Source: Mycolicibacterium sp. ND9-15
GTDB lineage: Bacteria > Actinomycetota > Actinomycetes > Mycobacteriales > Mycobacteriaceae
Length of the DNA: 64,000 bases
Direction: 5' to 3'
Assembly: GCF_035918395.1 (NCBI RefSeq)
Contig: NZ_CP142362.1
Location: 4,501,501 to 4,565,500 of the forward strand
The notes beneath the pieces were generated by a model. The model did not search any database. It saw only the letters and a list, made by a program, of their open reading frames with translations, and was not told the DNA's origin. This document shows, piece after piece, positions 1-8,604 of this stretch (positions within the stretch are counted from its first letter, which is position 1; the number at the start of each line of letters is the position of its first letter). The translations under genes and the position numbers were made by a program.

Positions 1-623
1 AGAAAGTCGAAGTTGGAGTGAATGAATGCCGGGTCCCACCGCCAGATCCAGCGGCCGTCGTGACGCTGCCGTAGCACCTTGCGCAGGCCGTCGACGTTGG
101 CCGGGCGCGAGCGATGGGGGTTGTACGCGGCGATCACCTCTGCGGCGTCAGAGAGGGTGCTAAAGCCATCGGGATGTGCGGCCATGAACGTCACCACGCG
201 ACGGGCGCCCTGGAATTCAAGTCGCGGGGTGACGTCGACCAGGACGACCGCCGCCCACGACGCCCCGGATGTCAACAGATGCGTGCCGAGCACGGTCATG
301 CCCCCAAGGGATGCACCTACGACCGCAGGGGCGGTATAGGCGCTGAAGTGCTCGCGCACGGCGAGAAGATCGGTCGCGAGTCGCTCGATGTCGTACCTGC
401 CGGCTGGGTCCCAGTCGCTGTCGCCGTGACCGCGGGTGTCGTAGGCGACGACTGTGTATCCGCATGCGTGGAGGCGACGCGCTGAAGTGCTCCACGCGTG
501 CCGGTTCTGGCCGCCGCCGTGCAGGAGCAGCACGACGGGACGGGCGTCATCGTGGCCGTAGCAGTCCGCAGCCAGGGCGATCCCGTCCTGGGTTCGGACC
601 CGATGCTGCACGGCGGAGGTCAT
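1..623 (-). CDS. alpha/beta hydrolase, 3' end beyond the window
   Basis: The minus frame stays open from an ATG at 623 to the window edge (207 codons), so the C-terminus is missing. Seen: an oxyanion-type HGGGQ (residues 35-39), a YDTRGHGDSD strand/loop (61-70) and a nucleophile elbow GASLGG with Ser105. These are the first two landmarks of the alpha/beta-hydrolase fold; the catalytic His would lie outside the window. An AGGAAGG ribosome-binding site sits 5 bases before the ATG. It is the last gene of a minus-strand run (P450, thioesterase, hydrolase), which suggests ester or thioester hydrolysis in a catabolic pathway. The substrate cannot be inferred. Confidence 0.85.
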   Translation of the reverse strand, partial: MTSAVQHRVRTQDGIALAADCYGHDDARPVVLLLHGGGQNRHAWSTSARRLHACGYTVVAYDTRGHGDSDWDPAGRYDIERLATDLLAVREHFSAYTAPAVVGASLGGMTVLGTHLLTSGASWAAVVLVDVTPRLEFQGARRVVTFMAAHPDGFSTLSDAAEVIAAYNPHRSRPANVDGLRKVLRQRHDGRWIWRWDPAFIHSNFDF

Positions 624-681
624 GACACCTTCCTGGCGAGATCGTCGTCCGCCCGAAGCGTGGGCCCGGCAGCAAGCGCCT

Positions 682-1134
682 TCATAGTGCGTTGCCCGCG
701 GCGTTCACGATCGTGACCGTGCCCTGGGCTACGCAGACGGCTTTGTCGCCGTTGCTAATGTCGATGCGCGCCACTCCACTGCGCTTGCCCAGCGACACGA
801 TGTCGGTGACGGCGACACACACACCGGTGGACACGGGTCGCAGCAGGTTTAGCTTGAATTCGGTGGTGGCGACCCATGATCCGGCCGGAATGACGGGGTA
901 GAACACGACTCCGAGACAGTGGTCGACCATCGCCGATAGACATCCGCCGTGCAGGGTGCCGAAGGGTGTGAGCAGTTCGGCACGGGTTTCCATCTCTGCC
1001 ACCAGCCGACCGGCGGCGAGTTCGGTGTGCCGAAAGCTCAGAAACCTCGACAGTCCACCTGCTGTGTTCGGCGATCTGAGCAGCTGGTCGGCGATCTGCT
1101 CATCGAAGTGCGCGAATGTCACTGCCACCACCAT
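682..1134 (-). CDS. PaaI-type hotdog thioesterase
   Basis: 150-residue single hotdog domain, the usual size for PaaI/4HBT acyl-CoA thioesterases. The characteristic stretch is PFGTLHGGCLSAMVDHCLG (about 57-75) with the HGG turn (62-64) that starts the hot-dog helix. The family hydrolyses acyl-CoA or aryl-CoA thioesters in the cytosol. An AGAAAGGGG ribosome-binding site precedes the ATG. It lies between the P450 and the alpha/beta hydrolase on the same strand; its start overlaps the end of a decayed thioesterase fragment. Family is secure, substrate unknown. Confidence 0.85.
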   Translation of the reverse strand: MVVAVTFAHFDEQIADQLLRSPNTAGGLSRFLSFRHTELAAGRLVAEMETRAELLTPFGTLHGGCLSAMVDHCLGVVFYPVIPAGSWVATTEFKLNLLRPVSTGVCVAVTDIVSLGKRSGVARIDISNGDKAVCVAQGTVTIVNAAGNAL

Positions 1135-1290
1135 GCCCCTTTCTCCTGTCCGGTCATGGGTCGATCACCGTTCGAGCCCGCGAATCGTTTGAGCATGTCG
1201 CCGAATGCGCCGAGGTCGCCGTGCGCGGCGGAGTGCTCGATATCGACGGCGATGAAGAACCTGGCCGCGCGGTGATGCACACGACGCGTC
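1119..1290 (-). pseudogene. C-terminal remnant of a second hotdog thioesterase
   Basis: Just downstream of the P450 stop, one minus frame encodes FFIAVDIEHSAAHGDLGAFG followed by DMLKRFAGSNGDRP. This matches, almost residue by residue, the C-terminus of the thioesterase at 5481-5993 (VFIVVSPEHFAAHGDVSAFG then DLLEQFSRRGG). No hotdog core precedes it and no start codon with a ribosome-binding site is seen, so I read it as the 3' scar of a deleted paralogue. Its frame runs into the start of the next gene. Coordinates of the upstream edge are approximate. Confidence 0.6.
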
Positions 1291-1308
1291 GTCGAGGAGG
1301 GGCACGGG

Positions 1309-2505
1309 CTAGACCGGTGTGGTCCAAGTGATGGGCAGCGATGTGTAGCCGCGGATCGGTCCGGACCGCAGCCGCCGCGCCGATTCAAGATCGACCTCCC
1401 AGTCGGGCACCTTGTCCAACAGAGCATCCAGAGCGATGCGGGCCTCCATCCGCGCCAGTGCCGCGCCCAGACAGAAGTGGATGCCGCGACCGAAGGCGAC
1501 CTGGTGCTCACTGGTGCGCTCGATGTCGAACACGTCAGGATCGGGGAAGGCGCGCTCGTCGCGGTTGGCCGACCCGAACAGCAGCAGCACCTTCTCACCT
1601 TGACGCATGGTCGTGTCGTGCAGTGTGACGTCGCGGGTCAGGGTTCGTGAAAGTCCCTGTGCCGGTGAGTCGTAGCGCAGCAACTCCTCAACTGCCGGCC
1701 CCAATAGTGTTCGATCGGCGGCCAGGCGTCGGCGGGTCTGCCGATGCTGGGCCAGCACGACCGCGGAGTTCCCCAGCAGATTGGTGGTGGTCTCGTAGCC
1801 CGCGACGAGCAGCAGCGCGCAGAAGCCGAGGACTTCCTCGTCGGTCAGTCTGATCCCGTCGACTGTGGCGTTCGCCAACGCCGACATCATGTCCTCGCGG
1901 GGGGTTTGGCGGCGGTCGGCGAGGAAGTCGGTGAAGTAGGCGTAGATCGAGGTGGCGGCGGTCAGTGCGTCGGTGGTTTGTCCGTGGTTGACGTCGACCT
2001 GGACCAGTTGGCTCGACCACAATCGGAACTGATCACGATCGGTGGCGGGAATGCCCAGTAGATCGGCGATCACCGCGGCGGGCAGGATCGCGGCGAAGTC
2101 GGTCACGAAGTCCGCCGAACCAGAGCCCTCGTCGAGGCGCTCGAACAACTCCGCGGCCATCTGTGTGATGGCGCCCTGCAGCCCGGCCACCCGCCGGGGA
2201 GTGAACGCCCGGCTCACCAGGGCACGCAACTGGTCGTGGCGCGGAGGGTCCATCACGATCATCATCGGCAGGAACGAGCCGATGAAGTCCGATCCCGGTG
2301 GGGTGGGGAAGATGCCGTCCACCGAGGAGTACGTGCCGTGATCCAGTGCTGCGGCCTGGACGTCGGCGTGCCGGCTCAACACCCAGGTATGGGATTCCTC
2401 GGCGCGGTACACCGGAGCCGTGTCACGCAACGACCGATACGTCGGATAGGGGTCGTTGAGAATCGAGGCGTCGAACGGGTCGTAACGAATTTGCACCGAG
2501 ACCAC
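1309..2505 (-). CDS. cytochrome P450
   Basis: Bacterial class I P450 of 398 residues. Seen: I-helix LLVAGYETTTNLLG (A-G-x-E-T), K-helix EELLR (ExxR), and the haem loop FGRGIHFCLG with the thiolate Cys near residue 345. I chose the GTG at 2505 because a GGAGG site lies 5-8 bases upstream and the conserved P450 N-terminus (YDPFDASILNDPYPTYR) follows at once; the frame is open further upstream but into the promoter. Such P450s hydroxylate lipids, sterols or xenobiotics with ferredoxin partners, none of which is encoded nearby. Divergent from a TetR gene with a palindrome between, so probably repressed by it. Confidence 0.93.
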   Translation of the reverse strand: MVSVQIRYDPFDASILNDPYPTYRSLRDTAPVYRAEESHTWVLSRHADVQAAALDHGTYSSVDGIFPTPPGSDFIGSFLPMMIVMDPPRHDQLRALVSRAFTPRRVAGLQGAITQMAAELFERLDEGSGSADFVTDFAAILPAAVIADLLGIPATDRDQFRLWSSQLVQVDVNHGQTTDALTAATSIYAYFTDFLADRRQTPREDMMSALANATVDGIRLTDEEVLGFCALLLVAGYETTTNLLGNSAVVLAQHRQTRRRLAADRTLLGPAVEELLRYDSPAQGLSRTLTRDVTLHDTTMRQGEKVLLLFGSANRDERAFPDPDVFDIERTSEHQVAFGRGIHFCLGAALARMEARIALDALLDKVPDWEVDLESARRLRSGPIRGYTSLPITWTTPV

Positions 2506-2532
2506 CAAGACCTCCGACCACCAAAGTAACGA

Positions 2533-2557
2533 CGGTTTAGACTCGCAGTCTAAACCG
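2533..2557. promoter_or_regulatory. perfect palindrome, probable TetR operator
   Basis: An 11-bp inverted repeat, CGGTTTAGACT at 2533-2543 and its exact complement AGTCTAAACCG at 2547-2557, separated by CGC. It sits 27 bases upstream of the P450 start and 21 bases upstream of the TetR start, between the two divergent genes. That placement is typical of a TetR operator that controls both directions. That this TetR binds it is inferred, not shown. Confidence 0.75.
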
Positions 2558-2578
2558 GCCGAACGGGACAGGGGGGCA

Positions 2579-3175
2579 ATGCGCAAGATTCCACGTCAGA
2601 TCTCTGACCGGCTTCCCGCCGCGGCGGACTTGTTCGCCGAGAAGGGGCTCAACGACTCCAAGATCGAAGACGTCGCCGCGGTGACCGGTGTGCCGAAAGC
2701 GACGCTGTACTACTACTTCGCCGGTAAAGAGGACATCCTTGCTTTCCTGCTCGAAGACCTCCTCAAGGACATCTTCGATGCTGTGACCGCGATCGTGCAC
2801 ACCGGCGGCACCGGTGCCGAACGCCTCGAACTCGTGATCCGCGCACAACTGCGGGCAATGGCGCAGCGGCCAGCGGTATGCCGTGCACTCATCGGCGAAT
2901 TGGGACGAGCGGCCCGCATGCCGGCTATCGCCGAGATGATCAATACCGCCTACCAACAACCCGTCGAAACCCTGCTCATCGAAGGGGCCCGCGACGGATC
3001 CCTCGTCGCTCAGCCCGATGCGCGATCGACGTCGATTGCGCTGTTCGGCGCGGTCACCATCAATGCACTCATGTACCTGGTCACCGATAACCACCTCGAC
3101 GAGACGGTGGTCGCCAGCACCCTCAGCGCCGTCATGTTCGACGGGCTGCGCCCGCGCACAGGAGACCAGTCATGA
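2579..3175 (+). CDS. TetR/AcrR family transcriptional regulator
   Basis: 198 residues. N-terminal HTH: AADLFAEKGLNDSKIEDVAA followed by VTGVPKATLYYYFAGKEDIL, the canonical TetR recognition helix (YYYF). The C-terminal half is the variable ligand-binding, dimerising domain. ATG at 2579 follows a CAGGGGGGC Shine-Dalgarno. Divergent from the P450 across a perfect palindrome, and its stop overlaps the next ATG (ATGA) so it is co-transcribed with the luciferase-like oxidoreductase. A ligand-released repressor of the P450/oxidoreductase pathway is the simplest reading. Confidence 0.92.
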   Translation: MRKIPRQISDRLPAAADLFAEKGLNDSKIEDVAAVTGVPKATLYYYFAGKEDILAFLLEDLLKDIFDAVTAIVHTGGTGAERLELVIRAQLRAMAQRPAVCRALIGELGRAARMPAIAEMINTAYQQPVETLLIEGARDGSLVAQPDARSTSIALFGAVTINALMYLVTDNHLDETVVASTLSAVMFDGLRPRTGDQS

Positions 3176-4221
3176 GCACCTACGGCCTGTCGGTTCTCGG
3201 CGCGGATCTGAAGTCACTGGCCCAGACCGCCCAGGCCGCTGATGCGGCCGGGTTCGACGCCGTATGGGCCTCGGAGTTCTATTCTCGGTCCGGATCGATC
3301 TCCATGGCCGCGATGGCCAACAGCACCCAGAACTGTCGGATCGGTTCCTCCATTCTCTACGGCGTCGGCCGAAGCCCCCTGGTGCTGGCCACCGAGGCGC
3401 GCGACCTCGACGAACTCTCCAACGGACGACTGGTACTCGGCATCGGCAACGGCACCAAACGGATGATGGGCGACTGGCACGGCGTGCCCGACACCTCCGC
3501 ACCCGCCCTGCGGATGGAAGAACTCGTGATGCTGCTGCGCCGGATATGGAACCTGCATGAAGGCCCGATCCATCACGAGGGCCGTTTCTACAGAATGAAT
3601 CTCACCCCGACCGGCGACGTGGGACCCTCCAGCAGGCCGATCCCGATCGTCACTGCCGGTGTCCGGCCCCGGATGTGCGAGGCGGCCGGGCGGGTGGCCG
3701 ACGGCCTAGCCGGACATCCGCTGTTCACAACCACCTACGTCGAAGAGGTCGTCCGGCCCGCTATCGCCAGGGGCGCCGCGCACACCGGCCGCGACCCCAA
3801 TGACGTGGAAATCATTTCCATGGTGATGTGCGCCATCCACGACGACGCCGAGGTCGCCAGGCGCGAACTGGCGCAGCAGATTGCGTTCTACTCCTCGGTC
3901 AAATCCTACGAGACGGTACTCGATGTGAACGGCTTCGCCAGCGAAGGCCGAGCCATCCGGCAAGCATTCGCCCAGCGCGATTTCCCGGCGATGTTCGCCG
4001 CTGTGTCCGAGGAGATGATCGACGCCATGGGTGTCGCCGGGACGGCGCACGAGGTCCGTGAACAATTGAGACGGTACAACGGCGTCCTCGACCACATCAT
4101 GCTGTATTCACCATCGGTCGGCATCACTGCCGAACGCGTGCAACAAAACCTCGACAGCATCATCCGGGAATGCTCGCCCGCCTCGATGTCGCCAGGGCGG
4201 TCCTGTCCACGTTCAACCTGA
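3172..4221 (+). CDS. luciferase-like (LLM class) F420/flavin oxidoreductase
   Basis: 349-residue TIM-barrel enzyme of the bacterial luciferase superfamily. Seen: early AADAAGFDAVWASEFYSR, then a region resembling the family core around GRLVLGIGNGTKRMMGDWHG (about 85-105) and RMEELVMLLRRIW. In mycobacteria these enzymes mostly use F420 rather than FMN; the sequence alone does not fix the cofactor. The ATG overlaps the TetR stop, indicating translational coupling and joint control with the P450. Role likely redox processing of the same lipid or xenobiotic substrate; substrate unknown. Confidence 0.88.
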   Translation: MSTYGLSVLGADLKSLAQTAQAADAAGFDAVWASEFYSRSGSISMAAMANSTQNCRIGSSILYGVGRSPLVLATEARDLDELSNGRLVLGIGNGTKRMMGDWHGVPDTSAPALRMEELVMLLRRIWNLHEGPIHHEGRFYRMNLTPTGDVGPSSRPIPIVTAGVRPRMCEAAGRVADGLAGHPLFTTTYVEEVVRPAIARGAAHTGRDPNDVEIISMVMCAIHDDAEVARRELAQQIAFYSSVKSYETVLDVNGFASEGRAIRQAFAQRDFPAMFAAVSEEMIDAMGVAGTAHEVREQLRRYNGVLDHIMLYSPSVGITAERVQQNLDSIIRECSPASMSPGRSCPRST

Positions 4222-4269
4222 TCCACGTATTGCCGCCCAAGTCGACCCGTCGCAGTGTCCGCGGCCGGA

Positions 4270-4734
4270 TTAGTGGGTCTGCCGCGCCGACCCCGCCGAT
4301 GATTGCCTGACGCTGTTGACGATGTTGGCGTCGTCGGTGTCGGGGAGGTCATGGCGGACCACGCGTACCCGTCCTTGAGGTAGACAGGCCATGTAGCCGT
4401 GGCGCATGCCATAGAGCTCCCACGCTGTCTGTTCAGCGTCGGGATCGACATCGATGCGATGTCCGCGCGAGAAGCTCAGGTGTAGCCCTCCATCGTCGCT
4501 GGACCAGGCCTGGGTGCACAGTGCGCCGGCGAGGTTCAGCAGCGGGCGTTCGTGGGTCGCGATCCTGAGGGGGTCAATACGCACCGCCTCGATGGGGTAG
4601 GTGCCGACGGCAGGAAGCGTCAATAGTAGGGGGCAGGAGATGACGATTTCGTTGTAATCATCGAAATCCAGAACCAGGCCGCCGTGCAGCGAGAGGCGTT
4701 GTACGACAAGGTTTTCGATCCATTGGGTGTACAT
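4270..4734 (-). CDS. DUF6188-type hypothetical protein
   Basis: 154 residues from the ATG at 4734, preferred over a more upstream in-frame ATG because an AAAAGAGA purine tract lies just before it. No signal peptide or membrane segment. The C-terminal AWELYGMRHGYMACLPQGRV followed by RVVRHD resembles a short mycobacterial family I remember as DUF6188; function unknown. Convergent with the luciferase-like gene. No enzymatic motif is visible. Confidence 0.75.
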   Translation of the reverse strand: MYTQWIENLVVQRLSLHGGLVLDFDDYNEIVISCPLLLTLPAVGTYPIEAVRIDPLRIATHERPLLNLAGALCTQAWSSDDGGLHLSFSRGHRIDVDPDAEQTAWELYGMRHGYMACLPQGRVRVVRHDLPDTDDANIVNSVRQSSAGSARQTH

Positions 4735-4812
4735 GGCAGTCTCTTTTCGACGCATCGTTGAGCCGTATCCCCAAAGAGTACGCCAAGTATCGCTGCGATA
4801 CCAGCAGTATCG

Positions 4813-5484
4813 TTACCGGTAGACGGCTGGCCTAGCAGCGCTGGTCACGACGCGCCTGGTGGCTCGGTCAATGCGGTCGCGGGTGTCGGCGGCTGTCGCG
4901 CGGTGGCCGCTGAAGGCCACGAGGTTGGCCAGCCAGATGTCGGAGATGATCCCAGCCACGTGCAGATCGGTAGGAGTGGGCTCGCCGCCCCTGAGCGTGC
5001 GGGCCAGCAGGATCTGGATCTCATCGGCCGCGCGGTCGAGTTCCGCGGCGGCGCGGGTATCTGCGACTGCGAAGGCCCGTGTCATGGCCGTCGTCAGCCA
5101 TGGGTCGCGCTGCCAGCGGTCATGCAGATGTGCGGTGAGCCGTTCGAGCCGTTCCAGCGGTGTGCCCTCACCACTCGCCCAGTCCCCGGCCGAGTCGAGT
5201 CGACGGAACTCGCGCGTCAGCGCTGCCACCAGCAAGTGGGTTTTCGCCGGGAAATAGCGGTAAAGCGTGCCGACGGCGATGCCGACCCGCTCGGCAACTG
5301 TCCGCATCTGAACCGCCTCGTAACCACCCGCCGCGGCCACGACCAAAGCTGCATCAAGAATGGTCTCCCGGCGCCGTGCGGACGCGCGTGAACGCGACGC
5401 GTTAGCGGCTCGCTTCTCTGCAGCGACCGAGTTCGCTTCCGAAGGCGGGGTTTTCCCGTGGCTGCGCGCCTGAGGGACAGTCAT
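4813..5484 (-). CDS. KstR-like TetR regulator
   Basis: 223 residues with a basic, low-complexity N-terminus and then a TetR HTH: ILDAALVVAAAGGYEAVQMR followed by TVAERVGIAVGTLYRYFPAK. The GYEAVQMR...AVGTLYRYFP...LLVAAL...EF.R.D series closely follows KstR, the mycobacterial repressor of cholesterol catabolism, and the later LTTAMTRAFAVAD and ISDIWLANL also match that family. It is a paralogue rather than certain KstR. The ATG overlaps the stop of the upstream thioesterase gene, so both are one operon. Confidence 0.88.
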   Translation of the reverse strand: MTVPQARSHGKTPPSEANSVAAEKRAANASRSRASARRRETILDAALVVAAAGGYEAVQMRTVAERVGIAVGTLYRYFPAKTHLLVAALTREFRRLDSAGDWASGEGTPLERLERLTAHLHDRWQRDPWLTTAMTRAFAVADTRAAAELDRAADEIQILLARTLRGGEPTPTDLHVAGIISDIWLANLVAFSGHRATAADTRDRIDRATRRVVTSAARPAVYR

Positions 5485-5993
5485 GACGGCTCCGGGTCGA
5501 GGCCGCCGCGGCGCGAGAACTGCTCCAGAAGATCGCCGAAAGCGCTGACATCGCCGTGTGCGGCGAAGTGCTCAGGGCTGACGACAATGAACACTGCACT
5601 GGCGGTGAAGCGGGCGATCCCACCCTCACCCGTGCCTGTCGCCGTGACATGCAGCGCCCGCCCTTCACGAGAGACGATGTGGGCAGTAATCCGGTGGGTC
5701 TGATGCAGCGGCACCGGCCGCAAATATTCGACCGTCAGGGTGCGGGTCACCGCCGGGGTTCCGGCGATCCACAACGTGAAGCCCAGGACGTCATCACATG
5801 CCGCGGCCACTGCCCCGCCATGGGCCAGGCCCGGGGCCCCGATATGGCGCTCATCGAACGTCACATCGGTGTACACCGCGTCGCCGCTACGATGCACCAC
5901 CAACCGCAGTCCGTGGGGGTTGTCCGGGCCGCAACCCATGCATGTCGTGGTGTGCGAGGGCAGCCGCTCGGGCGGCAACAGGCTTTCGGGCAC
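5481..5993 (-). CDS. PaaI-type hotdog thioesterase with CxxC motif
   Basis: About 170 residues. I chose the GTG at 5993 because a GGAGGG sits 5 bases upstream. N-terminal CMGCGPDNPHGLRL is a common entry motif of actinobacterial PaaI-type thioesterases; APGLAHGGAVAAACDDVLG carries the HGG turn. The C-terminal FAAHGDVSAFGDLLEQF is shared with the fragment at 1119-1290, so a paralogue once existed there. Cytosolic acyl-CoA hydrolysis is the family role. Translationally coupled to the KstR-like regulator and divergent from another TetR gene. Confidence 0.87.
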   Translation of the reverse strand: MPESLLPPERLPSHTTTCMGCGPDNPHGLRLVVHRSGDAVYTDVTFDERHIGAPGLAHGGAVAAACDDVLGFTLWIAGTPAVTRTLTVEYLRPVPLHQTHRITAHIVSREGRALHVTATGTGEGGIARFTASAVFIVVSPEHFAAHGDVSAFGDLLEQFSRRGGLDPEPS

Positions 5994-6095
5994 CGTCACC
6001 CTCCAATACGATCGGTTTCGCTGCGCTACCGTTAGTACCACACTGCTAGACTGCCGTGACAGCATCGCGTGAAGATCGACCGCCGAGGTGAACGA

Positions 6096-6788
6096 GTGAG
6101 CGACAGTCAGGCAGTGCCCGTCCCTGACGACGACGTGGACCCTCGGCTCATCCGGTCACGCACCCGGCTGCTGGATGCTGCGGCAACGCTACTGAGCACC
6201 GGTGGGGTGGAAGCGGTCACTATCGATGCCGTCACCAAAGCATCCAAAGTGGCCCGAACCACGCTGTACCGCCACTTCCACAGTTCGTCGCATTTACTGG
6301 CAGCCACGTTCGAACGCCTACTTCCACAAGTGACCACTCCGGCACCGACCAGCGGACCCCTCCGTGAGCAGCTGATCGAATTGCTCAGCCGCCAAGCCGC
6401 CCTTTTCAACGACGCACCGCTGCATGTCACGACACTCGCGTGGCTCTCATTGGGGCCCACCGGCTCCAATGCCCAAGCGGAAGACCGCCACACATCCGGG
6501 GCGCTACGGACCCGAGTTGTCGATCAATATCGTCAACCATTTGACGCCGTACTCACCAGCCCAAAAGCTCAAGCCGAACTCAACGACTTCGACCAGGAAC
6601 TGGCGCTTTGCCAACTCGTCGGACCACTCGCCTTCGCCCGAATGACCGGGCTTCGCACTATCACTCACAATGACTGCGCGAACATCGTCGATGACTTTCT
6701 CGCCGCCCACCGCAACACCGACAGCGACGCCATAAAATCGAACATCGCCACCAAGAAGACGGGCCGCCCGGCGCGCTCAGCTCGCTAG
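6096..6788 (+). CDS. TetR family transcriptional regulator
   Basis: 230 residues from the GTG at 6096 (GAGG eight bases upstream); an in-frame ATG at 6069 is an alternative. HTH: LLDAAATLLSTGGVEAVTID then TKASKVARTTLYRHFHSSSHLL, a standard TetR reader with YRHF. C-terminal domain unassigned. Divergent from the thioesterase/KstR-like operon across about 100 bases, so it may control that operon; no perfect palindrome is seen there. The C-terminal tail is basic (KKTGRPARSAR). Confidence 0.88.
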   Translation: MSDSQAVPVPDDDVDPRLIRSRTRLLDAAATLLSTGGVEAVTIDAVTKASKVARTTLYRHFHSSSHLLAATFERLLPQVTTPAPTSGPLREQLIELLSRQAALFNDAPLHVTTLAWLSLGPTGSNAQAEDRHTSGALRTRVVDQYRQPFDAVLTSPKAQAELNDFDQELALCQLVGPLAFARMTGLRTITHNDCANIVDDFLAAHRNTDSDAIKSNIATKKTGRPARSAR

Positions 6789-7137
6789 GCACAACGAAAT
6801 CACAATGTCGAGCCGGCTGGTCTTCGGGCCCTTTTCGCCTCTCGCAAATCGCGTCGGTGATGGCATCGAAGGACCATTCGTCGCCATCATCGGCGAGGCC
6901 GTACGCTGGTTTCCGTTCCACAGCGAGGTGCGGAGACTCGCAGCAGGGTAGTGAGCTACCCGAAGTGCAGGTCACCCGCGGTTCGGCGTCTCAGACGCTT
7001 GAGGGCGCGCAACTGCTTGAACCCGTTTCTCGATTGCTTGACTTGTGGCGAGGAGGATTGACAAAGAACAACTTTGACGAGAGCAGGCGAATCGTGGCCT
7101 CGGCGGCATGGAGTGGTTACGACATCGCTGTTGCGAG
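6789..7137. other. non-coding stretch, edge of mobile region
   Basis: About 350 bases with no convincing gene; open frames here have no ribosome-binding site or recognisable motif. A short dyad GCGTC-TCA-GACGC lies at 6986-6998 near the end of the zinc-finger integrase-like gene and could belong to its terminator or to an element boundary. Catabolic genes end to the left and recombinase genes begin to the right. Confidence 0.4.
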
Positions 7138-8604
7138 TTAGCTCCGCCTTCGATGCGGCATTGATCTGCCGCGTTCGGTGACGTAATCGGTCCAGTCGCG
7201 GGCGGCGAGTTTGGCCCAGGCGGCTGCGTTCTTGGTGGTGATCGCGAGCAGTTCGGCCAGCACGGGTGCGGGCATGTCGCTGGCGAGCTGGAAGAGGGCG
7301 GCTTTGCGATGTTCGTAGGGTTTCACCCCGACCGCGACGAGCTGGGTGCGGATGTTCTCGGTGGACAGGTGGGTGCCGGGAAGTCGGCCGGGGAACAGCC
7401 AGCCCGTATGGGATGGGGTGTAGCGGCTTTCGCATTGCTGCTCCAGATGCTCGCGGATGAGGTCGTCGAGTAGGGGAGGCATTTGGATGGGGATGGCGGC
7501 GAAGACGACATGCACGGCGTGATCGTCGGAGATCGAGATTTGGCTTGATCGCAGGGCGACGATGCGCGAAAGAGGTTGGGCGAACAACAATGTGAGCAGT
7601 CCCGCGATGCGGGTTTTGCGGCGGATTGTGTCGTCGTGCAGCAGCCGCCCGACGGCGGCCCACCGCTGGGAATCCGAGACGGTTACCGAGGGAGGTGACC
7701 GTGGCGGATCGGTGACCCTCAGTGTGGTGTTGATGCGGGATTGGCGTAGCCAGACGAGGAAGGCGTACTCGGCAGTGAGCGGCCTCCGGTGGAGCGCCTG
7801 GTAGCGCTCCAGCATCTCCTGTGTCGCTGTCGCCGGAGTGGCGTCGTGGGTGTGCAGAAACGCCATGAACTGAATCGCCACGCGGACGCGACGACGGCAG
7901 GCATCGGTCATCGATCTCGTCAGCCGGTTCTCGTGGGAGGCCTTGCGCATCTGGCGCAGTACATGCCAATGCGCGAATCGGCGAACGATGGCGGCGTCTT
8001 CGGCCGGAAGCTCGGCTACAACGTCCTCGATCCAGGGCAGCATCCGTTCGACGCGGATGTCGATCGGGCCCAGAACGCCGACCGCGACCAGGAGGCTGCG
8101 CAAGTAATCGTGGGCTCGGTCCGAGGGAAGATCGCTGAAGGTGTCGTGGCTGATTTCACGCGTTCCGCAGGCCATGTCGCGAAGGAGCTGCGGGCCGGTA
8201 CCGGGCTTCTTTCGCAGCCACCAGAGCACCGTCTGTGGGCGGTCGGCGTTGATCAGTTCGTCGAACACGGGCCGTAGTCGGTGATGAATCGTGCCGCTGA
8301 TCGGGTCGGTGAGCAGCTCGGTGAGGCGCTCGCGTAGGAAGCAGCGGGCGCATCGGTAGAACCCGTAGGGGTGTTCTTCGCGGCCGCATTCGCTGCAGGT
8401 GAAGATCGATGCGACACCGGCGCAGGAGGCGCACACGATGGCATCGTCGAGCTGCCACGCCAGTGGCCGCACGGTCTCACACCGCGGGCATTTCTCGGGG
8501 TGATAGTGCCGTCTGCGACGGCATGCGACACAGATGCGACGCCCGTGCGTCAGTGGGGTTAGCCGGATGGTGCTTGCACACTCCCAGCAGGCCCGCTGAG
8601 TCAC
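7138..8604 (-). CDS. zinc-finger integrase-like protein (degenerate tyrosine recombinase)
   Basis: 488 residues. The N-terminal ~90 residues contain six CxxC pairs (CWEC, CVAC, CPRC, CASC, CSEC, CARC), a set of zinc ribbons. The C-terminal half resembles a tyrosine recombinase: LSRIVALRSSQI supplies the first Arg region, and EHRKAALFQLASDMPAPVLA then LLAITTKNAAAWAKLAARDW followed by TDY resembles the H-x-x-R and Tyr blocks but without the usual spacing. It may be an inactive accessory or DNA-binding partner. Its ATG overlaps the XRE stop. It is the third gene of a cassette (recombinase, XRE, this protein). Confidence 0.75.
   Translation of the reverse strand: MTQRACWECASTIRLTPLTHGRRICVACRRRRHYHPEKCPRCETVRPLAWQLDDAIVCASCAGVASIFTCSECGREEHPYGFYRCARCFLRERLTELLTDPISGTIHHRLRPVFDELINADRPQTVLWWLRKKPGTGPQLLRDMACGTREISHDTFSDLPSDRAHDYLRSLLVAVGVLGPIDIRVERMLPWIEDVVAELPAEDAAIVRRFAHWHVLRQMRKASHENRLTRSMTDACRRRVRVAIQFMAFLHTHDATPATATQEMLERYQALHRRPLTAEYAFLVWLRQSRINTTLRVTDPPRSPPSVTVSDSQRWAAVGRLLHDDTIRRKTRIAGLLTLLFAQPLSRIVALRSSQISISDDHAVHVVFAAIPIQMPPLLDDLIREHLEQQCESRYTPSHTGWLFPGRLPGTHLSTENIRTQLVAVGVKPYEHRKAALFQLASDMPAPVLAELLAITTKNAAAWAKLAARDWTDYVTERGRSMPHRRRS

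Noticed and set aside
6857..7141. 94-codon plus-strand open frame as a gene
   Set aside because: No ribosome-binding site or motif and it overlaps the end of the opposite-strand integrase-like gene.
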